Shown one piece after another: positions 7,435 to 10,316 of a stretch of DNA of 10,316 nt; positions within the stretch are counted from its first letter, which is position 1; every line of letters starts with the position of its first letter. The notes under the pieces were generated by a model that searched no databases, was not told the origin of the DNA, and saw only the letters and a list, made by a program, of their open reading frames with translations. Source of the DNA: an uncultured Rikenellaceae bacterium (lineage in GTDB: Bacteria; Bacteroidota; Bacteroidia; Bacteroidales; Rikenellaceae). The position numbers and the translations under genes are program-made. The DNA lies in contig CASDWR010000051.1 of the NCBI GenBank assembly GCA_949284665.1, positions 1 through 10,316 on the forward strand, in the 5' to 3' direction.

Positions 7435-7640
7435 TCATTGTCCCGGTTTCCATGAGGTTTCCCCTGTTGGACCCGATCGGATCATGACGGAGGGTTGGTG
7501 CCGCATGCCTTTACCGAATTGCCCGTATCCATTAATCAGTACCTCAATCCCGGGATGGGTGTGCCTGGGGAAGATGTCTGCCTTGATGAATCTTCGGGAT
7601 AGGGTATGCTCCAGTGGTCCCGTGTACTTTTCCCGATCCA
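7435..7640 (-). pseudogene. Possible remnant of a small cupin-domain protein
   Basis: On the minus strand this stretch is open to a stop at 7435 and encodes FPRHTHPGIEVLINGYG, which fits the cupin motif 1 core HxH(x)3E(x)6G exactly and resembles ChrR-type anti-sigma/cupin proteins. No ATG precedes the motif: the open frame can only be opened by a TTG at 7674 that lies upstream of the likely promoter. The second cupin motif is not recognisable, and the frame ends about 35 residues after the first. It could be a decayed gene, a fragment, or a chance match. The rest of the 453-base spacer 7307-7759 shows no supported gene. Confidence 0.25.
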
Positions 7641-7642
7641 AT

Positions 7643-7651
7643 GCAAATATA
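7643..7651 (-). promoter_or_regulatory. Bacteroidetes-type -7 element in the aminotransferase-esterase spacer
   Basis: The minus strand reads TATATTTGC, a full TAnnTTTGY match, with TTGC 20 bases upstream as a three-of-four -33 box at normal spacing. The next annotated gene downstream is the esterase, which would then have a leader of about 330 nt. Confidence 0.5.
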
Positions 7652-7759
7652 ATGAATGTTTTCGGGTCGTGCAACCGGATCAGGTACGTCCGGCGGTTTC
7701 ATACGAGGGCGACATGCTTTTCGGATGGATCATCGGAGAATCGGTTTCCTTCGGCGGAG

Positions 7760-8950
7760 TCAGAGCCTGTCGAGACATCGGCGGATAATCCGACAACTTG
7801 TTTCGATCTCTGCGGGAGTGATCGTCAAGGGGGGAGAGATACGGAAAGCGGTGTCACAGAAAAGGAACCAGTCGCTGAGGATGCCCTCTTCCTTGAACAA
7901 CTCCATGATATGATACAATTTGTCGCTGCTTCCCAACTCGACAGCCATCAATAAGCCGCTGCTGCGGATTTCAAGTACGGCAGGATGGTCGATGAGCAGA
8001 TTGCGATACAGGGCTTCCTTGGCTGCGACGGAGCTGATCAGATCGTTATCGAGAATATATTCGAGTGCTGCCAGTCCTGCGGCACAACATACGGGGTGAC
8101 CGCCGAAAGTGGTGATGTGCCCGAGAGGTGGATCGCAGGTAAGTGTGGACATGATCTCCGGCGAACTGACGAATGCCCCCAAGGGCATACCGCCCCCAAG
8201 CGCCTTTGCCAGACAGACGATGTCGGGAGTTACGCCGTATCGGTTCATCGCGAACATCGCGCCGGTTCGTCCGAAACCCGTTTGAATTTCGTCGAAGATC
8301 AGTAACGTGCCGGTTTCCGTACAACGGTGGCGAAGCGCTTCCAGGTAACCGGGTGCGGGAAGACGGATGCCGGCCTCGCCCTGTACGGGTTCCACGAGAA
8401 CACATGCCGTGCGGGATGTGATTTGCGCGAGTTCGTCGAGGTCGTTAAAATGGATTTGTCGGACATCGGGCAGCAGCGGGCGAAAAGCGTTTTTGTATGT
8501 TTCGCCCCCCATGACACTCATCGCACCATGCGTAGACCCGTGGTAGGCGTTGAGGAAAGAGATCATCTCCGGCCGACCCGTGTAACGTTTGGCCAGTTTG
8601 AGCGCCCCTTCCACGGCTTCGGCTCCCGAAGAGAGAAAATATACCGAACTCAACGGATCGGGGAGCAATTCTGCGATTCGGGTGGCATATCTTACCTGTG
8701 GAGTTTCCACCATCTCACCGTAAACCATGATATGCATATAGTCGCGCGCTTGACGACAGATCGCTTCCACGACTTTCGGATTGCTATGTCCGACGTTGCT
8801 AACCGAGACTCCTGAGATCAGGTCGAAATAGCGTTTGCCTTCGGGTGTGTAAAAAAATACCCCTTCGGCCCGTTGTACTTCGACGAGCATCGGAGAAGAA
8901 GAGGTCTGTCCGACGTGGGCGAGAAATTGTTTTCGCAAGATACTGTTCAT
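7760..8950 (-). CDS. Class III PLP-dependent aminotransferase (acetylornithine/ornithine/GABA group)
   Basis: The product has 396 residues, full length for this fold-type I family. Landmarks in order are SSGAEAVEGALKLAKRYTG (107-125, PLP phosphate-binding loop), AYHGSTHGA (135-143), the active-site Glu in VEPVQGEAG (186-194), FDEIQTGFGRTG (219-230) with PLP-ring Asp220, LAKALGGGMPLGAF (247-260) with Schiff-base Lys249, and TTFGGHPV (280-287). It transfers an amino group between an amine or amino acid and a 2-oxo acid. Close Bacteroidales relatives are usually labelled only 'aspartate aminotransferase family'; no arg, lys or gab genes lie nearby to fix the substrate. ATG 8950 is preferred over an upstream TTG at 9004, since homologues begin near MNxLRKQFL. 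It lies 114 bases after trmH on the same strand and may be co-transcribed. Confidence 0.9.
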   Translation of the reverse strand: MNSILRKQFLAHVGQTSSSPMLVEVQRAEGVFFYTPEGKRYFDLISGVSVSNVGHSNPKVVEAICRQARDYMHIMVYGEMVETPQVRYATRIAELLPDPLSSVYFLSSGAEAVEGALKLAKRYTGRPEMISFLNAYHGSTHGAMSVMGGETYKNAFRPLLPDVRQIHFNDLDELAQITSRTACVLVEPVQGEAGIRLPAPGYLEALRHRCTETGTLLIFDEIQTGFGRTGAMFAMNRYGVTPDIVCLAKALGGGMPLGAFVSSPEIMSTLTCDPPLGHITTFGGHPVCCAAGLAALEYILDNDLISSVAAKEALYRNLLIDHPAVLEIRSSGLLMAVELGSSDKLYHIMELFKEEGILSDWFLFCDTAFRISPPLTITPAEIETSCRIIRRCLDRL

Positions 8951-9064
8951 GGTCTTGTCTCTCTTGGATCGATGTGGTTTGGTGTAAAAGGTGTTGTTTT
9001 GCAATTCGGTCGATGGTGGTCTGTGAACGTCGTTTCGTCGGTATGGATACGGGTCGAATGGAAT

Positions 9065-9748
9065 TTAAAGTTCCATTTTTTCGAGTATGCGTTCCGAATC
9101 ACGGATGCTTGTCATCAACCAGCGGAACAGAATTCGATATCGGTCACTCTCTCCCAGATGCCATTCGATGTCGCTTGTCCGGAGGCGATGGGTGAGTACG
9201 TGCAGAAGGATAGCTGCCGAGGCCGATACGTTGAGGCTTTCGACGAAGCCGCACATGGGAATTCGTACGAATGTGTCGGCAGCAGCGATCACCTCCGGAC
9301 TGACACCGGCATGTTCCGTGCCGAAGATCAGGGCAATCGGAGATGACAGGTCGAGTGACTCGGGGGTGTCACCCTTGCCGTGGGGAGTGGTGGCGACGAT
9401 CCGGTAACCTGCTGCCCGGAATCGTTCGAGGGCATCCGTAGTGGAGGGATGGCTGTGGATATCGATCCATTTGTCGCTTCCGCGGACGATGCGAACATTG
9501 GGATTGAATCGGCAAACCGCTTCCACTGTATGAACTTCCTGAATGCCGAATGCCTCGCATGTACGTATCAGTGCACTGGCATTTTGCGGGTGAAACGTGT
9601 TTTCCGTGCAGATGGTAATGCGGCGTGTACGCATGTCGAGGACACGGCGAAAAGTATCGAACCGTTCGGGCAGGATGAATTGAGACAGGTAGTCGATTCG
9701 TTGTTCGTACCAGGTGTCGTCGTGTCGGTCACTTCCGATATTTTTCAT
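9065..9748 (-). CDS. trmH: tRNA (guanosine-18-2'-O)-methyltransferase, SpoU/SPOUT family
   Basis: The product has 227 residues, close to the length of E. coli TrmH. The SPOUT signatures are complete: motif 1 HPQNASALIRTCEAFGI (53-69) with catalytic Arg62, motif 2 ALIFGTEHAGVS (139-150), and motif 3 IPMCGFVESLNVSASAAI (163-180), which together form the trefoil-knot SAM site. TrmH methylates the 2'-hydroxyl of G18 in the tRNA D-loop; N- and C-terminal extensions consistent with TrmH flank the knot. Other SpoU members such as the 23S rRNA enzyme RlmB carry an N-terminal L30e-like domain, absent here, so TrmH is the best call. The start ATG 9748 lies inside the end of rsgA, with a 20-base overlap, so the two are probably translationally coupled. 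Confidence 0.88.
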   Translation of the reverse strand: MKNIGSDRHDDTWYEQRIDYLSQFILPERFDTFRRVLDMRTRRITICTENTFHPQNASALIRTCEAFGIQEVHTVEAVCRFNPNVRIVRGSDKWIDIHSHPSTTDALERFRAAGYRIVATTPHGKGDTPESLDLSSPIALIFGTEHAGVSPEVIAAADTFVRIPMCGFVESLNVSASAAILLHVLTHRLRTSDIEWHLGESDRYRILFRWLMTSIRDSERILEKMEL

Positions 9749-10316
9749 CTTCGTCGAGAATTTTCAGGTAACTTTCGTATCGGCTGAAAGGGATGTCACC
9801 CCGTTCGACAGCCTCGATAACCGCACAACCCGGTTCATGTGTGTGGGTGCAGTTGTAATACTGACACTGGGGGGCGTGGAGCATAAAGTCGGGGAAGTAG
9901 CGGAAAATCTCTCCAGCGGAGATGTCGATCAATCCGAAACCCTTGATCCCCGGGGTGTCGATGACATATCCGCCGCCCGTGAGCGGATAAATGCGGGAGA
10001 AGGTGGTTGTATGTTTCCCACGGAGGTGGTGTTCGGAGATTGCTCCGATGCGGACATCCGCATCGGGTTCGATGGCTTTGATAAGCGTTGATTTCCCTAC
10101 ACCCGAATTGCCGGAGAGAAGCGATACTTTCCCCCGAAGCGATTCTCCGAATTGTCGTATGCCGTCCCCCCGGAGTGCGGAAACGGGTTCCACTGTATAA
10201 CCTGTCGAGCGGTATGTGTGCAAAAAATCTTCCAACGCTTCCGGTTGTTGGACGGCCAGATCCCATTTGTTGAGCAGGATGGTCACGGGAATGTGATAGG
10301 CCTCGCAGGTAACCAG
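9729..10316 (-). CDS. rsgA: Ribosome small-subunit GTPase RsgA (YjeQ), N-terminus beyond window
   Basis: The last 195 codons are present; the frame stays open to the right edge, and about 115 residues including the OB-fold are missing. The GTPase motifs are in the circularly permuted order typical of this family. Counting from the edge they are G4 NKWD (16-19), G5 SAL (46-48), G1 GNSGVGKST (69-77), switch GKHTTT (100-105) and G3 DTPG (120-123). The C-terminal zinc module is C151-x4-C156-x-H158-x5-C164. RsgA binds the maturing 30S subunit near the decoding site and uses GTP hydrolysis to check assembly and release factors. A GTG at 10286 is not a start: sequence before it (LVTCEAYHIP) is still family-like. 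It overlaps trmH by 20 bases. Confidence 0.95.
   Translation of the reverse strand: MVTCEAYHIPVTILLNKWDLAVQQPEALEDFLHTYRSTGYTVEPVSALRGDGIRQFGESLRGKVSLLSGNSGVGKSTLIKAIEPDADVRIGAISEHHLRGKHTTTFSRIYPLTGGGYVIDTPGIKGFGLIDISAGEIFRYFPDFMLHAPQCQYYNCTHTHEPGCAVIEAVERGDIPFSRYESYLKILDEDEKYRK

Noticed and set aside
7340..7453. A 37-codon ATG frame on the minus strand just upstream of the esterase.
   Set aside because: No homology, no ribosome-binding context, and no second supporting signal beyond being open.
7501..7640. A resemblance of the esterase-upstream spacer (minus strand) to 5S rRNA around the strings CCCTATCCCGAAGA and GAGGTACTG.
   Set aside because: The helices of 5S rRNA cannot be drawn and the similarity does not extend beyond short strings.

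Overview
The window looks like chromosomal DNA from an anaerobic, gut-type Bacteroidales bacterium. Three things point there: (i) the ATP-type PEP carboxykinase and the class III aminotransferase read like Bacteroides/Alistipes-group proteins; (ii) several starts lie downstream of the Bacteroidetes-type -7 element TAnnTTTG and lack a Shine-Dalgarno sequence; (iii) the leftmost gene fuses a GT3 glycogen synthase to an alpha-glucan phosphorylase, an arrangement I know from Bacteroidetes. The genus is not settled from the sequence.

Layout. Positions 1-2090 (-) hold the first ~696 codons of the glycogen synthase/phosphorylase fusion, cut by the left edge. Upstream of it on the same strand is hemW (2253-3386), a radical-SAM heme chaperone. 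A 412-base divergent spacer (3387-3798) carries a likely promoter and a ~190-nt leader for pckA (3799-5445, +), which ends at a textbook intrinsic terminator (5468-5506). Next comes a small DEDDh exonuclease (5691-6185, +). A convergent, hairpin-rich spacer (6186-6469) separates it from a secreted alpha/beta-hydrolase esterase (6470-7306, -). A 453-base spacer (7307-7759) has a strong -7 match on the minus strand and a fragment that resembles a cupin motif. The right end is a minus-strand run read rsgA (5'-truncated by the right edge), then trmH (overlapping rsgA by 20 bases), then, after a 114-base gap, a class III PLP aminotransferase (7760-8950).

How the genes relate. The left half is central carbon metabolism: gluconeogenic/anaplerotic PEP-oxaloacetate exchange (PckA) next to glycogen synthesis and breakdown, with hemW serving heme-dependent respiratory enzymes. 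The right half is translation-related housekeeping (30S maturation GTPase and tRNA Gm18 methylation) plus amino-acid metabolism. I see no mobile element, CRISPR array, rRNA, convincing tRNA, prophage or defence system, and nothing that demands a new biological system. The points worth a second look are the Cys-rich tail of PckA, the pckA leader with a possible upstream ORF and palindrome, the alternative hairpins behind the exonuclease, the long convergent inverted repeat, and the cupin-like remnant upstream of the esterase.
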